Below, one piece after another: positions 9,416 through 17,693 of a DNA stretch of 64,000 nucleotides (position 1 is the first letter of the stretch; each line of letters starts with the position of its first letter). The stretch covers positions 1-64,000 of the forward strand of contig CADBFZ010000006.1 of the NCBI GenBank assembly GCA_902794095.1. Reading direction: 5' to 3'. This stretch comes from an uncultured Lachnospiraceae bacterium (GTDB taxonomy: Bacteria > Bacillota > Clostridia > Lachnospirales > Lachnospiraceae). Below the pieces are notes generated by a model. It saw only the letters and a list, made by a program, of their open reading frames with translations, did not search any database and had not been told where the DNA came from. A program made the translations under genes and the position numbers.

Positions 9416-10183
9416 TCAAATTCTGCCTTTATGTATTTTAAGTTTCCACGCTACGGATAAGCTCTTCATCATCGTCTTGCGGACATTCATTTTACTCTGT
9501 CCTATCTTCTGATCATAACGAAGCTCAAATCCGACTTCTCCGAACTTCGCTCCTGTCATGTACGATTTATATAGAAGTTCCATCATACACGCAAATGTCT
9601 TTTCTTTAATAGGATCATTTCCAAATTTGTCTACAACCCCTTTAATAACATCATATTTATAAACACGATATCCGCATGTATAATCCCTGACCCCGGGTAT
9701 ATGAAGCACCATGGTGTAATACACGCGAGCCATATCACTCATAAATTTCCTGTAACCCGCTAGGCCAACAACTTCAGCGCCTTTTCTGTATCTCGATGCA
9801 ATTACGCAATCTTTATTCTCATCAATAAGTTTATCTACCATCTGTGTGATATATTTAGGACTTTGAGTATTGTCTCCATCCATAATACACATAAGATCTC
9901 CCGAATCCCCCTTCTCATTAAAGAACGAAACTGCTGTATTGAGCCCACCGCAAAGATTCTTGTTAACCTCATGTGCTATAAGAGATACAGATTCAGGATA
10001 CTTCTCCGCTTTCGAAAGTATGATTCCCTTTGTATTGTCTTTACTGCAATCATCTATAGCATGAACCTTTAACACATATCCTCTCTTCTCGAGTTCAATG
10101 CGTTGTTCAATCCACCCTTCAATCAGATCTCCGATATTTTCAGCTTCGTTGTAACAAGGGATAAGTACATATAATTTATTCAT
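9416..10183 (-). CDS. GT2-family glycosyltransferase, polyprenyl-phosphate sugar synthase type
   Basis: 255 residues, GT-A fold. Visible motifs are IPCYNEAENI at the N-terminus, a DDCSKDNT nucleotide-binding segment near residue 44, the metal-binding MDGDNTQSP near residue 100, and a C-terminal region with YTCGYRVYK. This is the pattern of dolichol/undecaprenyl-phosphate mannosyl- or glucosyltransferases, which move a sugar from a nucleotide donor to a polyprenyl phosphate on the cytoplasmic side. There are no C-terminal membrane helices, unlike CsbB/GtrB-type enzymes, so it resembles the short soluble DPM1-like class. The sugar is uncertain; the adjacent wecB makes UDP-ManNAc, a possible donor. 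AAAGGT precedes the ATG. Together with the flanking GT-C and YfhO proteins it makes up a multi-component glycosylation route. Confidence 0.85.
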   Translation of the reverse strand: MNKLYVLIPCYNEAENIGDLIEGWIEQRIELEKRGYVLKVHAIDDCSKDNTKGIILSKAEKYPESVSLIAHEVNKNLCGGLNTAVSFFNEKGDSGDLMCIMDGDNTQSPKYITQMVDKLIDENKDCVIASRYRKGAEVVGLAGYRKFMSDMARVYYTMVLHIPGVRDYTCGYRVYKYDVIKGVVDKFGNDPIKEKTFACMMELLYKSYMTGAKFGEVGFELRYDQKIGQSKMNVRKTMMKSLSVAWKLKIHKGRI

Positions 10184-10211
10184 AATCTTTACCTTTTATC
10201 AAAAATCAAAA

Positions 10212-11327
10212 TCACGGTATAAATTCTTCACAAGTTCCGTTTTCAAGGATATCAGCTATCCTTGTGCTTGCTAATCCATCGCCATAAGGGTTTGACGCAC
10301 AGGACATCTTCTCATATTCATTTCTGTCATCAAGCAACTTTGTAAATTCATTATAGATAACATCCTCATCGGTACCAACAAGTTTGAGTGTACCTGCCTT
10401 AATCCCTTCCGGTCTCTCAGTGGTATCACGCATAACCAAAACAGGTTTGCCGAGTGCAGGTGCTTCTTCCTGAATCCCACCCGAATCAGTAAGTATAAGG
10501 TAAGAAGCTTTCATGAAATTATGAAAATCCACAACATCAAGAGGTTCTATTATTTTTATCCTGTCGTCATTGCCGAATATTTCTGCGGCAGCTTCTCTTA
10601 CTACAGGATTGAAATGAATGGGATAAACAGCTTTAACGTCATCATGCTCATCCAAAACCCTTTTTATTGCCTTAAACATGCGCTTCATCGGCTCACCGAG
10701 ATTCTCTCTTCTATGAGCGGTTATAAGAATGAGCCTGTTATCACCAAGTTCATCAAGAACAGGATGTGTATAAGAATCACGAACAGTTGTCTTAAGAGCA
10801 TCTATTGCAGTATTGCCGGTTATCCATATGCTTTCAGGATTCTTACCTTCTTTGATTAGATTATCTTTACTAATTGCAGTAGGCGCAAAATTATATGCAG
10901 ATACAATGCCTACTGCTTCTCTATTAAATTCTTCGGGATAAGGGGAGTAAATATCATAAGTACGCAGTCCTGCTTCAACATGACCTACAGGAATCCTGCA
11001 ATAGAATGCTGCAAGAGCTGTTGCAAAAGTAGTAGTCGTATCGCCATGCACAAGAACCACATTCGGAGAAGTTTCTTCCAGAATGGATTTCATCCCGTTC
11101 ATCACACCGGTAGTGATATCAAACAGAGTCTGTCTGTCCTTCATGATATTCAGATCATAATTCGGTTCTACTCCGAACTCAGTAAGAACCTGATCAAGCA
11201 TCTGTCTGTGCTGTGCAGTTACCACAACTATAGTTTTAATAGAAGGACGCTTTTTTAATTCCAAAACCAAAGGACACATCTTGATAGCTTCAGGACGTGT
11301 ACCAAATACCAGCATTACTTTTTTCAT
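10212..11327 (-). CDS. wecB: UDP-N-acetylglucosamine 2-epimerase, non-hydrolysing (WecB/MnaA)
   Basis: 371 residues, the usual length for the family. It begins MKKVMLVFGTRPEAIKM, carries HGDTTTTFA and GHVEAGLRT, and later AHRREN and SDSGGIQEEAPALG, all signature segments of the enzyme that interconverts UDP-GlcNAc and UDP-ManNAc in the cytoplasm. UDP-ManNAc feeds teichoic-acid linkage units, capsules or protein glycans. Here it is the first gene of a run wecB - GT2 - GT-C - GT-C - YfhO fusion, suggesting ManNAc or a derivative is part of the glycan. AGGGG sits just before the ATG, and a consensus promoter lies 33-61 bases upstream of the gene. Confidence 0.95.
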   Translation of the reverse strand: MKKVMLVFGTRPEAIKMCPLVLELKKRPSIKTIVVVTAQHRQMLDQVLTEFGVEPNYDLNIMKDRQTLFDITTGVMNGMKSILEETSPNVVLVHGDTTTTFATALAAFYCRIPVGHVEAGLRTYDIYSPYPEEFNREAVGIVSAYNFAPTAISKDNLIKEGKNPESIWITGNTAIDALKTTVRDSYTHPVLDELGDNRLILITAHRRENLGEPMKRMFKAIKRVLDEHDDVKAVYPIHFNPVVREAAAEIFGNDDRIKIIEPLDVVDFHNFMKASYLILTDSGGIQEEAPALGKPVLVMRDTTERPEGIKAGTLKLVGTDEDVIYNEFTKLLDDRNEYEKMSCASNPYGDGLASTRIADILENGTCEEFIP

Positions 11328-11359
11328 AAGCCCCTCATAACATTGATTTTCAGCTATAA

Positions 11360-11388
11360 ATTATATTGATTTAATAAATGTGTTTCAA
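11360..11388 (-). promoter_or_regulatory. Consensus promoter of wecB and the downstream glycan genes
   Basis: TTGAAA (11383-11388) and TATAAT (11360-11365) on the minus strand are spaced by 17 bases. The -35 overlaps the TGA stop codon of the YfhO gene at 11385-11387. The leader to the wecB ATG would be about 25 bases. A near-ideal vegetative promoter. Confidence 0.65.
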
Positions 11389-13808
11389 TTAGTCTTTTTA
11401 TATATGAAAATGAACACATAAATAAGCAATGAAATAACAGAAACAATTATCCCGGCGAGCAAACCCGGAATGGTATATTTTACGTATATTTCATGATTTC
11501 CTGCAGATACAGGAAGCTTAATCATAGTTTTCCTATACGAAGAATAATCCGTTATTTCTCCATCAACATATATTTTGTAACCATCTTCATATGGAAGTGT
11601 CATCAAAATTTCAGAATCTTCTTCCACGGTCCCCGATACTTTGATTCCGTTTTTCCCTATTTCATCAATCATAAATCCATTTACACGCGAAACAAAGTTT
11701 CGATAATCATCAGTTTCATATCTGTACATATAGATTTCGCCAATTTCTGAAGATGATGACTCTAATGTCAGCACATGAGTTTCGCCTGCATTAAGATGAC
11801 CCAGATAAATACAAAGATTATACATGTCATTTCCGAATGAACCGACATACTCCCCATCCAAATAATAATCTCTTACTATTATTCCATTGCCTGATAATTC
11901 TTCTGTTTTTACTCCTGTATAATCTATTGCAAAATAATAATTTCCGGTTTTATCAGCGGTGAACGAATTACTTGAAAAATAGGTGAAATCATAAGGAGAG
12001 TCAACCCTTTGAGGGTATGGAACATGATCAACCTTAGTAAAAAAATTTAAGCATTCATCATTTGAATCAAACAGTTCATCATAAACAATATTAATATTTT
12101 CAAATGGATCACTTGTAAATTCAGTTACTTCATCCGGTTCCGGATTTATCTCAAAAGCCAAAGGAAGATCAGCATTGTTTTGATAAAGAGTATATCCTCT
12201 GTATTCTGCAACAGTATCGTATACAGAAGATGCATCAGTATAAAAATTTAAATAGTATTTTGCGCTTATAAGTCCCATAACAGGTGGAGTAATTCCAAAC
12301 GAAGACATATTTTGATAATAAGAGCCTAAACCCAGTGATCTAAAAAAGTTATGAACTTCATAGTTATAACTTGATGTAAATTGAGAAAGTCCGTCATATC
12401 CAAATAAAGCCCCGTCATAGTCCGAAACTTTAAACGCTGCTACCACTCTTCCATAAGAATTTGCATTGTCCAACTCTTCGTAAGGAACGAGTTTTTCAAC
12501 TACGTCACATAATCTGTAATATTCATCCGAATACGTGTACTTCATTTCGGTATTGATCATTGCTACAACAAACGAACCATTCATATATAGTTCTATAAAC
12601 GTGTATAGAACCGCAATTCCACATAATAATCCGGAATACTTCTTAATACTTTCATTGTTCAGATTCTTAAGCGCATTTATACCTCTTGCCGCGAAGCAGA
12701 TCATAAAGAATACAAAGGTAAATGCATAGCGAACAGAGAAGCATACCGGTTCCCTGAGCCCATGCCACGCTCTATCCAAAGGTCCGAATATGAATGACAG
12801 GAAATAAAAAACTATTACTGCCAAAGCTGATAATCTTCCCTTTGCATTCTTCTTACCCAAAATCAGCCAAACAACAGCTAAGACCAGAACTACACTTCCG
12901 CAGAATATATTAGGTGATGCATTAAAATCAAAGCCCGGATAATTCTGACTCTTAAAGCTTAAAAGTACATCAACAAGAGAATTCTTAATAAAATCTCCGG
13001 TTAGACCGATATCCCCTTCTGCCAGCTTGCCACGTTTGAAATCATATAAAACGGGAATGATAACAAACATTGAAAGTCCTGCAGAAAGTAACCCGTGATA
13101 AGTCAGAATGCAAAAACGTTTTGCACTATCCTTAATTGAATTACCATCTTCAATAAGTCTGAACAAAACATATAAAATCAGAGCTATCGCAACCATATAA
13201 GCCATGTAGTAATCGCTTATGATGCAAAATGCCATTATTAAAACAAATGCAGGGCTCTTCTTTCCCAAAATTATTTTCTCAGAAAGAAGTGCAAGCAGTG
13301 GAAGCAGCATTACAGCGTCATACCACATAGGAGATACTGAATAGACAATATTGTAAGACATTAGTGCATAACAACATGACAGAAGCACACACATTACGCC
13401 GGATAAAGATGTCTTAACATTTCTCTTAAGAAACGCACTGCAAAAAAGACCGCACAAACCGATCTTAAAAACGATCATAAACCATATCGCATTGGGAAGA
13501 TATTTAACAGGAATAAATGAATAAATCAGATCAAAAGGTGATAAATACAATGCGGCTGTTCCGAAGAATCCGCCACCGAGCCCACCGGACATAGAATGAA
13601 ACATAGTATCATATCCGGGGCCGGGATTTGACAGATATCCATATAATGCAAGTAGTTCTGCCTTCAGATCATATGTAATGATCATCGATCTTCCACCGGG
13701 AAAAATACCTTGAGAAGCAAATATCAAAACGCCAAGTAAAGAAGAAAGAAGAAATGATATTACTTCGATATATTTGCAGCCTTTTGTTTTATCAGTTTTT
13801 GTCTTCAT
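11385..13808 (-). CDS. YfhO-family membrane protein (single unit)
   Basis: 807 residues, the usual single-unit YfhO length. An N-terminal helix is followed by GIFPGGRSMIITYDL and the SGGLGGGFFG loop, about ten membrane helices, a large extracytoplasmic region and a final membrane helix near the C-terminus with a short basic tail. It is closest in appearance to unit 2 of the fusion at 803-5719 (shared SMSGGLGG, CCYALMSYN, HGLLSAG-like segments). Expected role: GT-C type transfer of sugar from a polyprenyl-phosphate carrier onto an envelope polymer. The ATG lies only about 20 bases after the pilB terminator and has a poor ribosome binding site; no promoter was seen, so expression may rely on read-through from pilB. 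Confidence 0.88.
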   Translation of the reverse strand: MKTKTDKTKGCKYIEVISFLLSSLLGVLIFASQGIFPGGRSMIITYDLKAELLALYGYLSNPGPGYDTMFHSMSGGLGGGFFGTAALYLSPFDLIYSFIPVKYLPNAIWFMIVFKIGLCGLFCSAFLKRNVKTSLSGVMCVLLSCCYALMSYNIVYSVSPMWYDAVMLLPLLALLSEKIILGKKSPAFVLIMAFCIISDYYMAYMVAIALILYVLFRLIEDGNSIKDSAKRFCILTYHGLLSAGLSMFVIIPVLYDFKRGKLAEGDIGLTGDFIKNSLVDVLLSFKSQNYPGFDFNASPNIFCGSVVLVLAVVWLILGKKNAKGRLSALAVIVFYFLSFIFGPLDRAWHGLREPVCFSVRYAFTFVFFMICFAARGINALKNLNNESIKKYSGLLCGIAVLYTFIELYMNGSFVVAMINTEMKYTYSDEYYRLCDVVEKLVPYEELDNANSYGRVVAAFKVSDYDGALFGYDGLSQFTSSYNYEVHNFFRSLGLGSYYQNMSSFGITPPVMGLISAKYYLNFYTDASSVYDTVAEYRGYTLYQNNADLPLAFEINPEPDEVTEFTSDPFENINIVYDELFDSNDECLNFFTKVDHVPYPQRVDSPYDFTYFSSNSFTADKTGNYYFAIDYTGVKTEELSGNGIIVRDYYLDGEYVGSFGNDMYNLCIYLGHLNAGETHVLTLESSSSEIGEIYMYRYETDDYRNFVSRVNGFMIDEIGKNGIKVSGTVEEDSEILMTLPYEDGYKIYVDGEITDYSSYRKTMIKLPVSAGNHEIYVKYTIPGLLAGIIVSVISLLIYVFIFIYKKTN

Positions 13809-13828
13809 AATAGTTCTTATTACTTAAA

Positions 13829-13852
13829 ATGCGGCATCCGAAGACGCCGCAT
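13829..13852 (-). terminator. Intrinsic terminator-like hairpin after pilB
   Basis: On the minus strand GCGGCGTC and GATGCCGC pair around a TTCG tetraloop (13831-13850), extended by two A-T pairs, followed by ATTTTA. The T-tract is short, so partial read-through into the YfhO gene 20 bases on is likely. Confidence 0.7.
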
Positions 13853-13881
13853 ATAAAATTAAATATTCATGTAAATACGTC

Positions 13882-15585
13882 TTACGAATCGAAGGAAATT
13901 CTGCACATCTCTGAGTAACTGGTAGTTCCGTCAAGAACGTATTCGGTACCTGACATATGAAGGGTATGCATTCCTTCACGAAGTGCTTCTTCCTTGATCT
14001 GACCAACGGTAGCTCTTCTTGAGATAGTTTCTCTCATATGCTCGGTGATGACCATGATCTCGTATACACCGATTCGACCTTTATATCCGAGGTTGTCACA
14101 CTGCTGGCATCCGTTGGGCTCATAAATGGTGATATCATCATTCATGTGCTCGGGAGGAATATTCATAACTTCCTTCTCGGTAATGGTTGCAAGACGAGGT
14201 TTCTTACAAAGAGGGCAAAGTCTTCTAACAAGACGCTGAGCAATAACACCGATAACGGAGTCTGCAATAAGATAAGGCTCAAGTCCCATGTCCTCAAGTC
14301 TGGTAATGGTTGCAGCTGAGGAGTTGGTATGCAGGGTTGAAACGACAAGGTGACCGGTGATAGATGCCTGAACTGCTATTCTCGCGGTTTCCTCGTCTCG
14401 AATCTCTCCGATCATGATAATATCGGGGTCTTGTCGGAGAATGGATCTCAGAGCCGATGCGAATGTCAGATCTGCTTTGTTATTGGTCTGTACCTGGTTG
14501 ATACCGTCAACATTAGTCTCGACAGGGTCCTCAACCGTTATGATGTTAACCGCGTCGGAGTTGAGTTCCGAAAGTGCGGTATAAAGCGTTGTAGATTTAC
14601 CGGATCCGGTAGGTCCCGTAACAAGGATAATTCCGTTAGGATGTGCAAGAAGTGTATCAAACTGTTTCTCCTCGTAATCCTTAAGACCGAGCTTACTCTT
14701 CTCTCTCTTCATACCGGATTTGGAGTTAAGTCTCATAACGACCTTCTCACCGAATACGGTAGGCAGAACAGATACACGGATATCGTACTCGACATGGTCA
14801 ACTATCTGAGTGATACGTCCGTCCTGAGGTTTTCTTTTCTCGGCGATATCCATGCCACCGATAACCTTGATACGTGCAACAAGAGCGCTGAGGAATACGA
14901 GCTCGTATCTGGCTCTTTCATAGAGCACACCGTCGATTCTGAAGCGGACACGAACCTGACGCTCGAGTGCCTCAATATGAATATCGGAAGTTCTCTGACG
15001 AACAGCCTTCTCGATCATCTCCTTGACGATCTTAACGATGGGCGAATTAGCAACGTCCTCATCATGCTGTGAAGTGTCTTCATCCTGTACAAGACCTTTC
15101 TCTTTAGCAAACTTCTCAAGGTCTTCGGTATTGGACTTCTGTCCGAAATATTTATCGAGTGATTCAACAATACCTGACATCGTAGCCACATAGGGCTGGA
15201 TCTCAAGGTTAGTGAGCATCGATATATCTTCCTGAGTATCGAAATCAAGAGGATCAGATACTGCGAGGTTAAGTATATTGGGATTGTTTTCGTCATATCC
15301 GAAGGGAATGACTTTCTTTTTGTTGAGAATTTCGTAATTAACGAGTTTAAGAATATTCTCGGGAATGTCTACGTCCTTGATCCTGACATAAGGCAGATCC
15401 ATCTGTCTTGAGAGAACCTTGGCAATCTCTTCTTCTGATACAATGCCTGATTCTACAAAATATTCACCAAGCTTCTGCCCCTTCTTTTTGGATTCCTGCA
15501 AAGCTTGTTCGAGGGCTTCCTCCGTTATAAAACCATCTTCAACAAGAGCCTCCCCCAGTCTTACTCTTTTAAAATTTCTTGCCAT
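13882..15585 (-). CDS. pilB: Type IV pilus assembly / type II secretion ATPase PilB (GspE family)
   Basis: 567 residues. The N-terminal 150 residues form the GspE/MshEN-type domain (LGEALVEDGFITEEALEQAL). The ATPase core has Walker A GPTGSGKST near residue 322, an Asp-box-like region (ITVEDPVE), Walker B region DPDIIMIGEIRDEETA and a His box (TGHLVVSTLHTN). Two CxxC pairs (CPLCKKP and CQQC) mark the zinc-binding C-terminal domain typical of PilB/GspE rather than PilT. It is a cytoplasmic hexameric ATPase that powers pilin extrusion through PilC. AAAGGATAAGG precedes the ATG. An extended -10 promoter lies upstream and a hairpin terminator downstream. The pilC partner is displaced 13 kb downstream by a glycan cassette. 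Confidence 0.95.
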   Translation of the reverse strand: MARNFKRVRLGEALVEDGFITEEALEQALQESKKKGQKLGEYFVESGIVSEEEIAKVLSRQMDLPYVRIKDVDIPENILKLVNYEILNKKKVIPFGYDENNPNILNLAVSDPLDFDTQEDISMLTNLEIQPYVATMSGIVESLDKYFGQKSNTEDLEKFAKEKGLVQDEDTSQHDEDVANSPIVKIVKEMIEKAVRQRTSDIHIEALERQVRVRFRIDGVLYERARYELVFLSALVARIKVIGGMDIAEKRKPQDGRITQIVDHVEYDIRVSVLPTVFGEKVVMRLNSKSGMKREKSKLGLKDYEEKQFDTLLAHPNGIILVTGPTGSGKSTTLYTALSELNSDAVNIITVEDPVETNVDGINQVQTNNKADLTFASALRSILRQDPDIIMIGEIRDEETARIAVQASITGHLVVSTLHTNSSAATITRLEDMGLEPYLIADSVIGVIAQRLVRRLCPLCKKPRLATITEKEVMNIPPEHMNDDITIYEPNGCQQCDNLGYKGRIGVYEIMVITEHMRETISRRATVGQIKEEALREGMHTLHMSGTEYVLDGTTSYSEMCRISFDS

Positions 15586-15626
15586 AAAAACCTTATCCTT
15601 TCGAAATTAAGATGGTACAACAAGGG

Positions 15627-15635
15627 ATTATATCA
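15627..15635 (-). promoter_or_regulatory. Extended -10 promoter of pilB
   Basis: The minus strand reads TGATATAAT (TGn plus a perfect -10 hexamer) about 40 bases before the pilB ATG. No good -35 is present 16-18 bases upstream, which extended -10 promoters tolerate. Confidence 0.5.
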
Positions 15636-15705
15636 CCGATTAAATTAAAATCATACACTTTAAGTAAAAATATCCAATAAATCAAGTGCAATTCTCAGAA
15701 TTATG

Positions 15706-15714
15706 TGATATTAT
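15706..15714 (+). promoter_or_regulatory. Extended -10 promoter of the tandem-SHOCT / kinase / phosphatase operon
   Basis: The plus strand reads TGATATTAT, with only a weak -35 candidate (GTGCAA) 17 bases further up. Transcription would start near 15721, giving a leader of about 88 bases that contains the hairpin at 15731-15757. It is divergent from the pilB promoter. Confidence 0.45.
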
Positions 15715-15730
15715 AACAAATACGAGAGGG

Positions 15731-15757
15731 GGAGAATAAATATTCTATTAATTCTCC
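15731..15757 (+). promoter_or_regulatory. Hairpin in the 5' leader, attenuator-like
   Basis: GGAGAAT (15731-15737) pairs with ATTCTCC (15751-15757), with an inner AATA/TATT pair closing a TTC loop. A T-rich stretch (from 15761) follows before the ribosome binding site GGAGGT near 15794. This is the shape of a weak intrinsic terminator inside a leader, but the T-tract is offset by several bases, so it could equally be a stability hairpin. Confidence 0.35.
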
Positions 15758-15808
15758 GCTTTGGTTTTTATTTTTGTTTCACAAATTTTCACCGGAGGTC
15801 ATTAACAA

Positions 15809-17668
15809 ATGGCAAAGAAAGTTTTCAACTCAACTTACGGAACTTCAATGAGAAGACTTGTGGGAGCTCAGAAAGTCAAGGATTTGAAGCTTGAGGTAGA
15901 CGACAGCGATTATGAGAAGACCCTGTTAAATGGTAAGGCATTTATCAAATCCGCAGGGTCAAGCACAGAGAGCTGTGAAACATTCGAGTTTGCATCTACC
16001 GATATAAAGGATGTCAGACGTGAAGAGTACCAAGGTTCCGAAGCTATTGTAATTGACGCTACCGTAGAGACCATGTACGGCAAGAAGTCAACCAAGGTAA
16101 TTCTTCCCAATCTTAAGAATGCCAACGAAGCCTACGATCTTCTTCTCTCTTTCAAGCAGAAGAACGATATCGCAAGAGCTGCATCAGGCGGAAGACCTGT
16201 TTCTACAGGTGCAAGACCTATTTCTAACGGTTCTCGTCCCGTTCCCCCTTCAGCTGCAAGGGCTACTTCAAACGGCGTCCGTCCTGCTCCCGAACCCGTT
16301 CCCACTCCGGTTCCTACCCCCGCACCCGCTCCCGTTCCGGTTGCACCTTCGAATGAAAATGTATATACAGGCCCTGTTTCTGCAAAGGCCATTACCCCTT
16401 CACCTTCAGTTGCCATGGGCGAAGCTCTCAGGGGAGATACTACTGCCGCAAACGGACCTCTTCCTGTTCAGAAGCCTCTTCACGGATCACCCGAAGAAGC
16501 TGCTCAGCAGGCTCAGGCTCCCGGTTCTCTTGTAAGAACCGCTCCTACCCCTGCTCCTGTTCAGCCCGGCAATCTCGGAAACGCTCTTTATACTCCCGGA
16601 GCAGCTCCCGCACCTGCACCCGCACCTGCGCCTGCATCTGCAATAGCAACTCCTAAGCCTGCAGCACCTGCTAAGGATCCTGTAGACACCGCATCCTTCG
16701 AAGACAAGCTTAAGAAGATCGAAGTTATGCACGAGATGGGCGTCATGAGTGATGATGACTACAAGAGCAAGAAGCTCGAGCTCATCTGTAAGGAAAAGGG
16801 ACTTGATAAGTTCTACGAGAAGATCCAGAAGGTTCTTATTTCTAAGAGCACAGGTCTTATCACAGACGATGATTATAACAAGCAGGTTCGCGCTATCGTT
16901 GATCCCTGCTTTGATCCCAATGTCTCCGATCTTGATGATTTCAAGGGAAATGTTGCAATGATCCCTGTAATCAAGATCAGCGGACTCATCAGCGACTCCG
17001 AGTTCACTAAGCTCTCCGATTCTCTTGTAGACGGAACCGCTTATGATGACGAGGACAATAACGAGAAGTTCATCATGAACCTTAAGAAGCAGGCTATCCT
17101 TAAGGATGCTGAGATTCTTTCAGAGAGTGATTACTCTAACGAGATCAACAGACTTAAGCTTGCTCTTAATCCTAAATCAACTGACGATCGCGACGCCCTT
17201 AAGGCTAAGCTCGGCAGATGGCCCGCTATGGTTGAAGCAGGTGTTATTACCGCTGACGATTTCGAGGCTAAGCGCACCAGACTCATCGCCGATCTTGACG
17301 GTATCGATTCCACCAATACCGATACTCTTAAGTCCAAGATCAAGAAGCTCATGCTTCTCAAAGAGTGCGAGTGGCTTTCAGCAAGCGAACTCGATGTCAA
17401 GAAGGCTGAGATCATCTCTACTATCTCCGCTAATCAGGACGAAGTTACCAGAATGTCTCTCCACAAAGTCGCTGTCGAAGGCGGTCTCGAGACCGACGCC
17501 GAGTACGATGCTGCGAAGAATCAGATTGTTGCCGATATCACCTCTCCCGTCAACGGAGATATGGATCTGTTCAAGAAGAAGATCGAGCTTCTTACCAAGA
17601 TTCACGATGCCGGCATAATCAACGATTCCGAATTTGGAGATTTCAAGAACAAGTTACTTGATCTTTAA
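15809..17668 (+). CDS. Protein with eight tandem SHOCT-like repeats, proline-rich linker and N-terminal beta-rich domain
   Basis: 619 residues with no signal peptide or membrane helix, so probably cytoplasmic. Residues 1-130 form a beta-rich domain that could be PH-like (inference). Residues 131-290 are a low-complexity linker rich in Pro, Ala and Ser. Residues 296-619 contain eight repeats of about 40 residues, each of the form (K)L-x-K-hydrophobic run, a G-hydrophobic-hydrophobic-[ST]-D-D-[DE]-[YF] turn, and K-x-x-hydrophobic; examples are MGVMSDDDYKSKK, TGLITDDDYNKQV, SGLISDSEFTKL and AGIINDSEFGDFK. This matches the SHOCT domain, which normally occurs once at a protein C-terminus and is thought to bind other proteins or nucleic acid. 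Codon use is strongly biased (CTT, AAG, GAT/GAC), suggesting high expression. GGAGGT precedes the ATG. A kinase and phosphatase gene follow, so it may be their scaffold or substrate. Confidence 0.75.
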   Translation: MAKKVFNSTYGTSMRRLVGAQKVKDLKLEVDDSDYEKTLLNGKAFIKSAGSSTESCETFEFASTDIKDVRREEYQGSEAIVIDATVETMYGKKSTKVILPNLKNANEAYDLLLSFKQKNDIARAASGGRPVSTGARPISNGSRPVPPSAARATSNGVRPAPEPVPTPVPTPAPAPVPVAPSNENVYTGPVSAKAITPSPSVAMGEALRGDTTAANGPLPVQKPLHGSPEEAAQQAQAPGSLVRTAPTPAPVQPGNLGNALYTPGAAPAPAPAPAPASAIATPKPAAPAKDPVDTASFEDKLKKIEVMHEMGVMSDDDYKSKKLELICKEKGLDKFYEKIQKVLISKSTGLITDDDYNKQVRAIVDPCFDPNVSDLDDFKGNVAMIPVIKISGLISDSEFTKLSDSLVDGTAYDDEDNNEKFIMNLKKQAILKDAEILSESDYSNEINRLKLALNPKSTDDRDALKAKLGRWPAMVEAGVITADDFEAKRTRLIADLDGIDSTNTDTLKSKIKKLMLLKECEWLSASELDVKKAEIISTISANQDEVTRMSLHKVAVEGGLETDAEYDAAKNQIVADITSPVNGDMDLFKKKIELLTKIHDAGIINDSEFGDFKNKLLDL

Positions 17669-17693
17669 TACTCCGGGAGCATCCACGTAGGTC

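Noticed and set aside
9414..9419. TTG start for the GT-C gene at 7644-9413
   Set aside because: In frame, but the paralogue starts at the position equivalent to the ATG at 9413 and the upstream bases align with that choice.
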